A stretch of 64,000 nt of DNA, taken from Aquilaria yunnanensis (Eukaryota > Streptophyta > Magnoliopsida > Malvales > Thymelaeaceae). The notes beneath the pieces were generated by a model. The model made no database searches. It was not told the origin of the DNA and was given only the letters and a program-made list of their open reading frames with translations. Position numbers and translations under genes: made by a program. This document shows positions 9,301-20,400 of the stretch, piece by piece. Numbering within the stretch: the stretch's first letter is position 1; each line of letters opens with the position of its first letter. The stretch spans positions 8,310,501 through 8,374,500 of the forward strand of contig CM077599.1 of the NCBI GenBank assembly GCA_039654915.1, in the 5' to 3' direction.

Positions 9301-11272
9301 AGATGATTCGTTACTCTAATCAAATTTATCAACAATAGTCTCACAACCCGGGTAAAGTGGCAAGGGCTTTACCCTGCCATATTCACTGTCCAAGTTCAAG
9401 ATATGCCAAGCTTCATCTCCTTAAAAACTCTCCTTTAATGTAAAAAGGTACAAAAAAAAAGTTGATCAACAATAGAAGATATACCTTAACATTTGAATAA
9501 AACTCCTCTAATTTGTTATTGTAAAGATGATTTCAAAGGCCATAATACTTAATCAAGTTGAGCAATAGGAGGAGTATATCTTATCCACTGTTGCATAATT
9601 TTGTAGATTTTTTCTATTTTTTTTAAATGTATAATATTTAACCGTTGTATAATAAATACAAGATTCTACAAATAGAAAGATGTTAGAGTTAGAGCAAAAA
9701 ATTTATAGAAATTTTGGTTTTGCTTACTTATCTTGTAGAAAATTATAGGAAAATTGTTGTAGTTGCTTTTAGTGAATGAAAAATTCATAGATATTATTTA
9801 TGGGATTTGTGTAGAGCATATGCTGAGAAGCATTAAATTGATACTTGATTCTCATTAAAAAGTAAATTCTATTAATTAAGGTTAAATCTCTTATTTTTTT
9901 TTCCTAAATTTCCCTTTCTAAATCAATTAGTTGATTTAATTCCCAGTTTTTTCGGCTCCCAACCCCACATTTTGCTCTTTTTACTACCATCTTTTTCCTA
10001 TTGTTTTCAACTTTCTTTTTGCTCCAGCTTTTTTTTGCATTTCCCTTTTTTTAAAAAAAAATTTCTGTCATTTTTCTAATTTCTTTCAGCTGGAAAGAAC
10101 ATCAAATTCAAAACCATTGTATTGTTCGTCTATTAACTGTAATTCTAATAGACACTATGCACAAAAAAAAAACTAAAAAAGAAGGCTAAATGTAGTAAAT
10201 GATTTAATAATTTTTTCAAAGATAAAATTCAGTTGTGTATTTATGGCGGTTCGAACTTAACGAGAAAAAAAAAACACAACGACAGGTCAAATGAAAGTAA
10301 CTAAAGTTTCTTACTACCAAAAAAAAAAAAGCATCAAAAGTTGGCGGGTAAACTGATAAAGAATTGTTGTCTCCATAAAAAAATTAACATCTTTGTGGCA
10401 AAAGAAAACAGTGGTAGCAGATAACGGAAAATAAAGAAAGAAAAACGCAAAATAAGAGGAGGAATGGAGGGAAAAGAACGCAAAGCGTTAAAAAAGTTTT
10501 AAAAAAAAATTACGGGAGCGAAAGGAATGGGACGATATTTGGGTTGTTGGAACCTGGAAGCCAACATATGGAATTAAATCAATAAGTTAATTTAAAAAGG
10601 ATAATTTGTGTATAGAAAACCTTTATTAATATCATCTTACTTTTTTAAAAAGAATTAAATATGCATTTAATGTTAAACCCTATTTACGCTAGGGAAAAAA
10701 CTATTGTGCGCGGAGTATTGTTAAGCACCAGGATGGTGAAAAAGAACAAATTTATAAAATAATAAATGGCAATGCATAAAAAGAAATTTAGAAACTGAAA
10801 AGAACTGAAAAAACTATATAGAAACTGAAAAAGAAAAAGTTTATAAAAATAAAAAAATAAACAACAATGCATAAAAGAATATATAAGAAATGAGAAAAAA
10901 AACATAAATAAAAGTGTATGAGAACCGATAGTGTAAGACTAAATAGAACATTAAATATGTTATTTTTCATTAAGTAATTATAATAAGTTGAGAACAAAAG
11001 AACAAATATTGTTTGATGATAGACCAATAAAAAAATAAGAGACAGATCAGATATAAAAGGGAACATATAAAAAAAAAATTAAAAAAATAAATAACAATGC
11101 TTAAAAAAAACAAACCTTACTTGTAAGAGAATATATTCAATAAAAAAATATATACAAACTAATAAAAAAAAAACATATGGGATAAGCTGTGCATTAGATG
11201 CTCACGAGAGTTACTCTTATACTAGTGCGAAAGTAGTATACTCTCCAAATGGCTGGAATGTAAAAATTAAAA
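9301..11272. other. AT-rich intergenic DNA without recognisable gene
   Basis: Mainly A/T-rich, with many homopolymer runs (for example 10320-10331). The ORFs on the minus strand at 10684-11066 are Phe/Tyr/Leu-rich readings of A-rich DNA and not credible genes. Confidence 0.3.
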
Positions 11273-11728
11273 GGAAATTTACTATTATCTTATGAGGTAT
11301 ATCCTAATTTACAGTTTATCTCATCTAATTTTAAAAACTTACAGTTTATCCTTTATATTTTTTATATTGTCTAATAACAACTTTTAAAACTGTATTTAAA
11401 CTATACGAAGTCATTTTTCAGTAATTTTAATCTCTTCAATATTTTTTATAATTAATAGAAAATTTAAATTATCAGTTTTTTGTTTCTGTAAATACATTTT
11501 TCTTGCTGTAAATGCATATCAGTATATTTTAAAGGTCTGTTAGCTATAAAAAAATTATCAAAAATCTTGAAATTACTATAACAAAATTTTCAGACAGTTT
11601 AAATTAGGATTTCAGATGTTTATCGGACAGTATAAAAAAAATAAGGGGTAAAGTGTAGGTTTTTTAAAATAGAAGAGGTAAAGTGTAGGTTAAACCAAAC
11701 CACATGATGGTTTTTTATAATTTTCCCA
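11273..11728. mobile_element. MULE-type MITE (about 456 bp)
   Basis: The left end (GGAAATTTAC..., with two ACAGTTTATC phrases) and the right end (GTAAAGTGTAGG twice, ...ATAATTTTCCCA) are imperfect inverted repeats of about 100 bp. A possible 9-bp target duplication AAATTAAAA flanks it (11264-11272, 11729-11737), though AT-rich surroundings make that weak. The ends resemble those of the element at 60896-61350. Confidence 0.5.
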
Positions 11729-11737
11729 AAATTAAAA

Positions 11738-13243
11738 TCCTTCTCTTGTAGGACATGAATTTTATCACCTCGAAAACTCACCAAGGTATTATGTACGATT
11801 GCAGAGTGTGTACAGATGGAGAGGCTTTGAGCAGACAAAGATTTTTTGGGTCATGTCGTCAGTTTCATTTTCATCACTTTAATGCAATAGTAATCTTGAA
11901 AATATTTCGCCTAAACCGGCCAAGAGTGGTTACCGGGACAAATCACAACAACCAGAGCAGTAACACGAAAAGAAGCAGGGGATCGGAGTATTTAGTATAC
12001 ATGCTGTCCTTGCCCCTGCTTACCTAGCCGAATGACAAGAGGGAACCGACTACTTAGGGTTGAGGGTTCGACTTCCGCCTCTCATATTTTGTTCATATGA
12101 TACCATTACAATGCTAGTTCGGATATATTTTTAAATATTAAAAAAATAAACACTTTTTAATACTTATATTATAGGATCTTTGTGATTATTATATACTTAT
12201 AAAAATGTTTCTATTTATAAAAAAAAAAGCATATATAAAATTGGTGGAGATTGGAGACAAAGGCAACAAGACCAGATAGATTAGAACAGCACCGATGATA
12301 TTAAAATTGAACACAAACAGAATCTAAGGTCAATTCCAATGACTGTAGGCTTTTGGCAAGTCGATTTTCATCTACATTAAACCAGGTCACTGACTCATCA
12401 TCTAATTTAGCTTTCATTCATTTTACTATATATATATATATATATATATATATGACGGAATAGTTGATATTAAAATGTTATACTCATTTGATGCAGAGTG
12501 GTTTTATTGGCTTATTTCTTGATATATTAGTTGTCCATTAGATTGCGACAAAAATTTATTGCCGGACAACTGATAAAGATACAAATTTTTAATATCAATT
12601 ATATTTGTAGAGGAAAAAGTGCTAAAAAAGTTGTGTATTAAAAACTAATTTATGATCAACTCAAAAGATATAAAAACATAAAACGTCTAAATGATGTTAG
12701 TAACACATTTGGTAAATATAATACATAAGACCAATGTAATAAATCTGGTATTTCAAGACAAGTCGGGTTTTAAATGTTACTTATGAAAGTTTGAGCGCCT
12801 AAAACATAAAAACTAAAAGTTTATGACAAACATGGTAAAAATGCTTACTTTCAAAGTTTGAGGACCAGACATTGAAAACATCATCACAGATAATTATACA
12901 ATTAATTGTGTAATTTACCATTTTGAGTAAAAATTAGCCCCAGATAGAGTAATAAAAATGTCCAGTTTCAAACTTTGAGGACCAAAAGACATCACAGTAG
13001 AAAATAAAGAACTAATTATGTAATTTTATCTTTTTGGCCCAAACAAAATATGCAAAAAAAAAAAGGGACCCAGTGCTGTATGAACAGTGCGATTCCTTAT
13101 ATATTTAGTTAATACCTATACAAATTATAATTTAGGTTTTTATACCTAAATCTAATCTCGTCCGCAAGTTGACTTGGATGACTCGCACCCTTAAATTTTA
13201 CTGGGATATTTTGACTCTAGCCGCTTTAGTTAATACCTATACA
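11738..13243. other. Intergenic DNA; (TA)n microsatellite and a weak SINE-like block
   Basis: No gene seen. 12427-12453 is a pure TA microsatellite. 12015-12080 has a GGTTCGACTTCC sequence like an RNA polymerase III B box, but no good A box or target duplication. Two diverged direct copies of a roughly 115-bp block containing TTTGAGGACCA occur at about 12855 and 12975. Confidence 0.35.
12427..12453. repeat. (TA)n microsatellite
   Basis: Uninterrupted alternating T and A, about 13 units. Confidence 0.9.
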
Positions 13244-13252
13244 AATTATAAT

Positions 13253-14219
13253 GGCCTAAATGCCCATTGGTCCCCTGAACTATAGTGACTCGGACAGCTA
13301 AGTCATTCAACTATCAACCGCATCAATTTGAAACCTAAACTTTCAAGAATCGGTCAATGTAGTCCTTGACTCAGCAAAATGCTCACCTGAGCCTCACACC
13401 ATCCTTCCTTCTCTGTCCTTGCCCAGAAAAGATGGCGGCTGCCCTCTCCTTCTCCTTCCCCCACTGTTGCCGCGAGAAACAAAATCCGTGAAAAAAAGAA
13501 ACAAACAGGAAACGACCAGGAAAGCCTTGATAGCTGGAGGAGAGCGATTCATCCGACGAAACACTCGGATTTCCCTACTTGATTAATCAACCACCGAATT
13601 TGGTGAAGACACCTAGATTTCCTACCCCACGGCGAACTACAAGTGCAATGGGCAAACCTTACTGATTTCTTAGTAGAAATTGTGTCGTAGCAGAGGAAGC
13701 GGCTATCGAGGAAGAGGGCCCTGCTGACGACGGGGATACAATGGGGGAGGTGTGTACAGGCGGCAGTAAAGTAGAGGAGTCAATTGGTTTGAGTAAGGTC
13801 ACCGTGGCACCATCACATTGTTAAAGAAGAGACCCGATTCGGTGATTTTTGTCAGATTTCACAGCAACCGGCCCATACCAGGTTTGATTTGAAGGCAATG
13901 AGAGCACTTGAGCAGGCTAATTAGTCGTATAGAGAGAGCAATTGAAGATGAAGGAACCCATATAGCTAAAAGAGCTTACAAGCGGAGAAGCAAGAGTAAG
14001 GTGTGGCGACGGTGGGGGAAGTGGACAGAGGAGGTATGTCTTTTCCGTTAAATGCCTGACAGCGTGAGCCTCACATGCCAACCATGTGAGCATTTTGCTT
14101 AGTTAAGGGCCAAAGTGACCAATCCTTGAAAGTTTAGAGTTTGAACTGATGCGGTTGGTAGTTGAGGGACTTAGCTGTTTGAGTTACAATAGTTTAGGGA
14201 ACCAATAGGAATTTAGGCC
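13253..14219. mobile_element. MULE-type transposon with ~150-bp TIRs and perfect 9-bp TSD
   Basis: The ends are GGCCTAAATGCC and its near reverse complement ...AATTTAGGCC. The inverted repeats run for about 150 bp (CTAAGTCATTCAACTA.. left, matching TAGTTGAGGGACTTAG right). The 9-bp duplication AATTATAAT flanks it at 13244-13252 and 14220-14228, the size made by Mutator-like transposases. There is no transposase. The interior (13420-14040) is GC-rich compared with its surroundings and may be a captured gene piece, as in Pack-MULEs; no product is recognisable. It sits about 350 bp upstream of the PIN3-type TATA box. Confidence 0.85.
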
Positions 14220-14228
14220 AATTATAAT

Positions 14229-14564
14229 TTAGGTTTTAGGGCTGAGTTGTTCTGTGTCAACTTGCAAGGGCCAAAATGTCCGTGTGGAAAAAGTTGAGGA
14301 ACAAAAACGGATTTATTTAGCTAAAAGAAATCAATGGCCAAAGGGAGTCGAAATGTAAATAGTGGTGATGGTGCCGGGGTGAGAAAAGCGAGGTGTCAAC
14401 CTAACCACGTCAGCATAAACCCATGCCACAGGAACACGTCCACGTATACATCTAACCGTGACCTTAGGTTAACCACATGAGGCGGTTAAGGTAACCCTTC
14501 CATCGGGTTAATTGGTACAGTTCACACGCTGGTCCTCTCAGTCCAGTCACTCTCCCTGCTCCCC
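14229..14564 (+). promoter_or_regulatory. Upstream promoter region of the PIN3-type gene
   Basis: This 336-bp stretch between the MULE-type element and the TATA box is GC-richer than the bulk and holds several ACGT-core motifs near 14405-14450 (CCACGTC, GAACACGTCC, ACGTATAC). These are typical bZIP-type sites, but a regulator cannot be named. Confidence 0.4.
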
Positions 14565-14572
14565 TATATATA
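14565..14572 (+). promoter_or_regulatory. TATA box of the PIN3-type gene
   Basis: TATATATA in CCCCTATATATACA, about 240 bp before the ATG. A start near 14600 would give a leader of about 210 nt containing a CT-rich part and a GCAGAGCAGAGCAG tract. Confidence 0.55.
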
Positions 14573-14808
14573 CATTTGTCCAAAAGTTACGTTTGTTGTA
14601 AATTAATACATTTTCTTTCTTTTACAATTTTCATCACTCTCTCCCTCTAGCACTGGCACGCCAGGCTTGTTCAGAGCAGAGCAGAGCAGACGAAGCAGCA
14701 GCAGAATTAGTTGCCCAACGGTTTTCTCTCTCCCCATTTTGCCCTCCTACGCAGAACCCATAAATGTCTCTCGCCCTTTTTAGTTCCTGACTCAGAGCTA
14801 TTTTCCAA

Positions 14809-17676
14809 ATGATTACCGGGAACGACCTTTACACTGTCCTGACGGCGGTGATCCCGTTGTACGTGGCGATGATCTTGGCCTATGGCTCCGTCCGGTGGTG
14901 GAAGATCTTCTCGCCTGACCAATGCTCCGGCATCAACCGCTTCGTCGCCATCTTCGCCGTCCCTCTCCTCTCCTTCCACTTCATCTCCCGCAACAACATC
15001 TATGCCATGAATTTCCGATTCATCGCCGCTGACACGCTCCAGAAGCTCATCATGCTCGCCGCCCTCGCCCTATGGACCAACCTCACCAGAAACGGCAGCC
15101 TCGAGTGGATGATTACGATTTTCTCCTTGTCCACCCTTCCCAATACCCTCGTCATGGGCATTCCTCTCTTGATCGCCATGTACCCGCCAGAACCCGGAAT
15201 CGACGCCGGAAGCCTTATGGTTCAGGTGGTGGTTCTTCAATGCATCATTTGGTATACTCTACTTCTCTTTTTGTTCGAGTACCGTGGTGCGAAGATCTTG
15301 ATTATGGAGCAGTTCCCTGAGACGGCGGCGTCAATTGTCTCCTTCAAGGTGGACTCTGACGTTGTTTCTCTCGACGGCCGGGATTTCCTAGAGACCGACG
15401 CGGAGATCGGTGAGGACGGCAAACTCCACGTTACTGTTAGGAAATCCAACGCTTCTCGGAGATCGCTGGGGCCGGGTTCTTTGCCGGCATTGACCCCTCG
15501 GCCGTCCAATCTCACTGGAGCTGAGATTTACAGCTTGAGCTCGTCTCGGAACCCGACGCCCCGAGGATCCAATTTCAACAACTCCGACTTTTACTCCATG
15601 ATGGGTATTCCGGGATTTCCGGGAAGGCAGTCCAACTTCGGTCCAGCGGATATGTATTCGGTTCAGTCGTCGAGGGGTCCGACTCCGAGAACTTCTAATT
15701 TCGAAGAGAACTGCACGGTTATGTCCCCAAGATTCGGTTTCTACCCGGCGCAGACGGTACCCACATCGTACCCGGCTCCGAACCCGGAGTTTTCCTCCGT
15801 TAGCAAGAGCACGAAGAACACTAACCAGGTTCAACAAAGTCTGCCGCAGACGCAACAGAATAGCCAACACAAGGAAAACAATAAAACAAATAATCACGAT
15901 GCCAAGGAGCTTCACATGTTCGTGTGGAGCTCGAGCGCATCGCCGGTATCAGAAGTCGGAGGTCTCCATGTTTTCGGCGGCACAGATTTTGGGCCGTCGG
16001 AGCAAACCGGAAGGCCCGATCAGGGGGCCAAGGAGATCAGGATGTTGGTCGCTGAACACCCGCAAAACGGGGAGAATAAAGGTAAATAAGAATATTAAAC
16101 CATTAATTAATAATCGATCACACGAGTCCAGTGCAATTAATTAATACTTCCCAGTGGATAATTATTAGTCGTTTAAAATCTCGGTCTTTCTTTTTGTCAA
16201 CTTGAAACCTGTTATGGGATTGCAGCTTTGGCGATAAACGGTGACTTCGCCCTAGAGGACTTCAGTTTCGCCGGGAAAGAAGCGGAGGAAGAGAGGGACA
16301 AAGATGGACCCATGGGGCTGAACAAAATGGGGTCCAGCTCAACAGCTGAGCTACACCCGAAGGCCGCCGAGAACCCGGAAGCCGACGCCGGAAAACAAAT
16401 GCCCCCGGCCAGTGTTATGACCCGTCTGATCTTGATCATGGTTTGGAGGAAGCTCATCCGAAACCCCAACACTTACTCCAGCCTTGTCGGCCTGATTTGG
16501 TCTCTGGTTGCTTTCAGGTGTGTTCACCAGTTCGATTGCTTTCGCTAATTAATAGTATCAAATTTCTGATCATAACCTGTAACTAAGTTGATTGAAATTG
16601 AAGGTGGCATGTGAGTATGCCGAAAATAATAGAGCAGTCGATCGCCATACTGTCAGACGCTGGGCTGGGAATGGCAATGTTCAGCTTAGGTGAGCAATCA
16701 TTCAGCAGCTTTTCCTTTCTTTTTCTACCCTTGGGATTTTGTTGGCCGACAGGTGGGCCTGGGTCGGTGGCGTCCATAATGACTGACTGTGTTGGAGTGG
16801 TTGCGGCAGAAGTCTAGGGGCTTTGATGGAAATTGTTGCTTTCTCGGGGGAGTACTTATTGCGTTTTTACCTGTCTATGTTTTAGGTCTGTTTATGGCTC
16901 TGCAGCCAAAGATAATAGCGTGCGGGAACTCGGTTGCGGCTTTTGCGATGGCGGTGAGGTTCCTGACAGGCCCTGCAGTAATGGCGGCCGCTTCCATTGC
17001 CATTGGGTTGCGCGGCACCCTCCTCCATATCGCTATTGTTCAGGTAAATACATATGCATGTGCAGTACTTCCTCCCTTTCATAAGGATTGCCTTTTTACT
17101 TTTTTTTTAATATTAAAAATTAATTTAAATATATTCATATTAATTTGTATTGTAAAAAGTTTCTAACAAAATATATTTATAAACTAGAGTTTTTAAGATA
17201 TTATTTTTATATAAAAAATTTATATTTATATAAAATATTTTAAAAGAAAAAAAATCATAATATATATAATTCCTATAAATGATAAAGAGGACTAGTTTTG
17301 TGACACGGAGATAGTGGTAGCTTTCTCTTTTCTTTTTTAACCTCTACAATTTACCATAGTACTTACTTGGTTTGGCAACCTTTTTCGCTTAAACTTTTAG
17401 TTAATTGGTAATTTCCGTTTTTGTTGAATACAGGCTGCACTGCCACAGGGAATCGTCCCTTTTGTGTTTGCAAAAGAGTACAATGTTCATCCAGCAATCC
17501 TCAGCACTGCGTAAGTTAATCTGAATTGGAACTTATTGCTACTAATGATTAAAAGCAGAGCACAGGTATGAAGAAGTGAAATTAAAATGTTTAATTGGTT
17601 TGGGTGCAGGGTAATATTTGGGATGCTGATAGCTTTGCCTATCACACTAGTTTACTACATTCTTCTTGGGTTATGA
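14809..17676 (+). CDS. PIN3: PIN3/4/7-type auxin efflux carrier, six exons
   Basis: Exons 14809-16081, 16226-16517, 16604-16689, 16886-17043, 17434-17510 and 17610-17676 join in frame with GT-AG introns to give 650 residues, close to the usual 640 or so. The protein is a canonical long-loop PIN that exports auxin across the plasma membrane. Residues 1-160 hold the first five membrane spans with the [13 protein letters not shown] region. The cytosolic loop (about 161-480) carries three TPRxS(N) phosphorylation motifs (229-233, 250-254, 292-296), the sites used by PID/D6PK kinases in known PINs. The last five spans follow, with NPNTY at 504-508. The loop phrase [26 protein letters not shown] and the start [18 protein letters not shown] fit the PIN3/4/7 clade better than PIN1 or PIN2. 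The six-exon structure with a very long first exon is typical. A MULE-type element lies in its promoter region. Clade assignment is firm; the exact member is not. Confidence 0.96.
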
Positions 17677-18899
17677 GCTTTTTTTCCGGGGATTCAGGAA
17701 ATATGCAGCAGAATTGGCCTACATTTGCTTGGGACCGGAAGACGTATTATTAAAGAATTACTGCTTATTATTTTAGTAGAGGATTTTCCCGGAAAATTAA
17801 AAAGAGAGGAATTAACTTGGCGGTGTCTCGAATTCCAAAACTATTGGAGCCGGAGATACTTGACTGGAACAAGTTGATTGAGAGGCCAAGCCAACCCTGC
17901 ATCCCGCAATTTGCTGGATCAATTTCAAAGCCAAGCAGCAGCAGCAGCAGCAGCAGCTTATTAATTCAAGGCGACAAGGAAGAGGAACACCAGTGTCTAA
18001 AGCTGTAATTAATTCAGGTCACGCGCATTAATATCGATCCCTCGACTCGATATAACTAGCTACTACACCAGTAGTTCCATTCCATGTACATTAAGCTTAA
18101 TTTTCAAGGTGACGATCAAAAGGTTCTGCACTATATCTGATTAGTGAACTGGCAGAAGCATTAGGGTGTTTCTTTCTTTCTTTCTTTCTTTTTTTCCCCT
18201 TCTTTTCCGGTAGAGTGGCCAATTATTTGCTTTTGTCGCTTTGTATTGGATTTTTAATTGATGCGTGGAGGTCAAATCCACGGTCAACGATTTTAGGAAT
18301 TACTTTTCTTATCGGTTATATGGATGTGATTCATATTGTATTTCTTTTGTTTTATTTTTTTTTTCCTAAACCGCGATAGAGACATTATTTATAATTTATC
18401 TCCGCGTTTGTCCTATTTGCAGATGAGCTTATGTGCGCCATACGGCTAAAAAGACAGTTTTATCCTTGTCAAATAAAAGAATCCATATCATGTCCTTCCT
18501 CTCTCTCCTACGCTCAATTGCGCCACTAGCTCTTTTCACCGTTTCGCATCACCTCCGGGCTGATTCAGTTGTTGACATGACGGATGACGGCTGGGGACCC
18601 GAGCATCGACTACGCTTGGGTGGCTAGATTGGTGGCATAGGGGAGACGCGGCGAAGGAGTTCGGCGATCGGCTGTGGATCCGGCATTTTGGGTCACCGGC
18701 AGCGCCGCTCGCCGCTCATCACTGTTCTTCTCGCAGCTTGTCGCTATTCTTCTCGCCGCTCGCCGCTGATTTGGTTTGTCTTCAACTCGATGGCCACAAG
18801 GAGAAGGGAGATCTAGTTCGTCACGAGAAACTAACGCGACAGTGTTTTTAGAATTTTTTTGACTTATTTGATTCAGCCCTCATTGTTTTCATAGGTACA
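17677..18899. other. 3' UTR and downstream spacer of the PIN3-type gene
   Basis: The first 300-400 bp probably form the 3' UTR. It contains an AGC microsatellite (17934-17957) that inflates a 63-codon ORF there (17817-18008); this is not a gene. 18490-18840 is GC-rich, with two copies of a CGCCGCTCGCCGCT phrase (about 18702 and 18755), unlike its AT-rich surroundings. No product is recognisable. Confidence 0.4.
17934..17957. repeat. (AGC)8 microsatellite
   Basis: Eight trinucleotide units in the likely 3' UTR of the PIN3-type gene. Confidence 0.9.
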
Positions 18900-20400
18900 A
18901 ATGAAAAACAATAATGTGAAAAAAATTATAAAATTATTTACAAACAAAAATAATATATCAATAACATTTTTACAATCTAATTTGTACATATGTGTCACAG
19001 AGTTTATATATATTTTACAGTTGCTTTATACATCAAATTTTATATATATCAATTACAATTATTATATTTTTATTTATACACGTGTCTCATATAATTTATA
19101 CAAATCTCTCATAACAAATATATATATATTAGTTATTTGGTTTGTACATGTCTTTAAGCTTATTTATGTATCAAGTTCATACTAACATTTAATTTGTACA
19201 TATAACTAATTGTATTACTATTAATTGAATTTTTATCCTATTTTTCATTTAATTTATAAAAATATAAATCTTGTAAATATATATTAACATAGTGGGTAGG
19301 GTGCATATTTGATTTACCCAAAACTTATTTGTACAAATTACGTCAAATATATTATTATTATTCATATATGAAAGTTTATTCTTTTTTTTTTTACGCAAAT
19401 CAACTTTTTTATTTACACAAAGGCCTCAAAGGAGCTCAAAGTTTACATCAAAAGAGTTTTGAAGGGTATAAATAGAAGAGGGACAAACTGTTCAATTTTC
19501 GCTCTTCTGCGACTTCACCCACTTAGCTATGCATAAAGCACACATATTAGCTTTTTCAGAGATCTCCTTAATAGAACAATAAGAGAGAGCATTTCAGAGC
19601 TTTAATATCAGAGAGTAGAGTGTTTATCCTCCAGTCTTTATGATCCTTCAAGCTCGCAACTATTTCTTTGTTAAAAATCTCAACTTCTACTGCTGTGTGG
19701 CCTATTCTTAGCAACTTCTACTGCTGGCACTTACAAAGGAACAACAATAGCTAAAACGCTAAGAAAATGGCTTCTGGATATATGAAAGTTTATTCACTTA
19801 CATATCTGTAACATATCTTTAATTTCATTTGTACATATGTGACACATATTTTGTACATAGTTATCACTTGTTTTATATATAAAATTTCGTACATATTTGT
19901 CACCTATTTGTGCATATCTCAAATTTTGGGGGAAAACGAGATTTGATGCGTTCACACCTATTTTTTATGGGATGTTGAACCTGTAACATATATATGATAT
20001 TATTTGTACATGTGTTACATATTATTTTTACATATCTCTCACTTTCTTTATACATCAACTTTATACATATCAATCACTTGTGTCATATATAAAATTTCAT
20101 ACATATCTGTTATCTGTTTGTGCATATCTCAAATTTTAAAGGAAAATGAGATTTGATGCATTCACACATATTTTTTTTATAGAATGTTGAGCCTTTAACA
20201 TTTCTGTGATGTCATTTATACATATATTTCACTTTCTTTATACATTAATTTTGTATATATCTGATATTTGATTTGTACATATTTTCTTGTTATAATGAAC
20301 ATGAGATTTAATGTATTAACACTTATTTTATACTATAAAGGGTAGTATTAGAATGTAAATATATATGGATATAAGAAGTAGGGTGTACCCTTCATCTCTT
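18900..20400. repeat. Dispersed TTTGTACATAT-rich repeat family, long copy
   Basis: Dense phrases such as TTTGTACATAT, TATACATCAA and TCTCTCAC recur throughout. Two tandem units of about 214 bp are clear (TGTGCATATCTC at about 19910 and 20124, each followed by GAGATTTGATGC and a CATTCACAC-type phrase). The right end reads ATAAGAAGTAGGGTGTACCC. Related copies lie at 25890-26275 and 45130-45740 and end in similar ways. A LINE tail is nested at 19382-19777. I do not recognise the family; there is no coding region. Confidence 0.7.
19382..19777 (-). mobile_element. 5'-truncated L1-type LINE tail with 18-bp TSD
   Basis: The insert begins with a T run, which is the poly(A) tail of a minus-strand element. 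It is flanked by an identical 18-bp direct repeat (ATATATGAAAGTTTATTC, 19364-19381 and 19778-19795). Read on the minus strand it shows remnants of an RNase H domain typical of the end of plant L1 ORF2: a DW-x-I-x-TLLSDIKAL phrase, then, after two stops, a KANMCALCIAKW stretch resembling the usual RAN-x-x-AD-x-LAKW. Length variation of the TSD and the tail fit target-primed reverse transcription. It is dead. Confidence 0.85.

Noticed and set aside
12015..12080. tRNA gene or SINE head
   Set aside because: There is a B-box-like GGTTCGACTTCC but no cloverleaf, no A box at a proper distance and no target duplication.
15388..15915. 175-codon antisense ORF within PIN3 exon 1
   Set aside because: Shadow of a GC-richer coding exon; no family features, Arg-rich antisense reading.
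1099..17676. Cytokinin-auxin gene cluster (LOG-like ORF plus PIN3-type gene)
   Set aside because: They are 13 kb apart with many transposons between, and the LOG-like ORF appears to belong to repeat DNA; proximity is likely chance.
17817..18008. 63-codon ORF with a poly-Ser run
   Set aside because: The Ser run comes from an AGC microsatellite in the likely 3' UTR of the PIN3-type gene.
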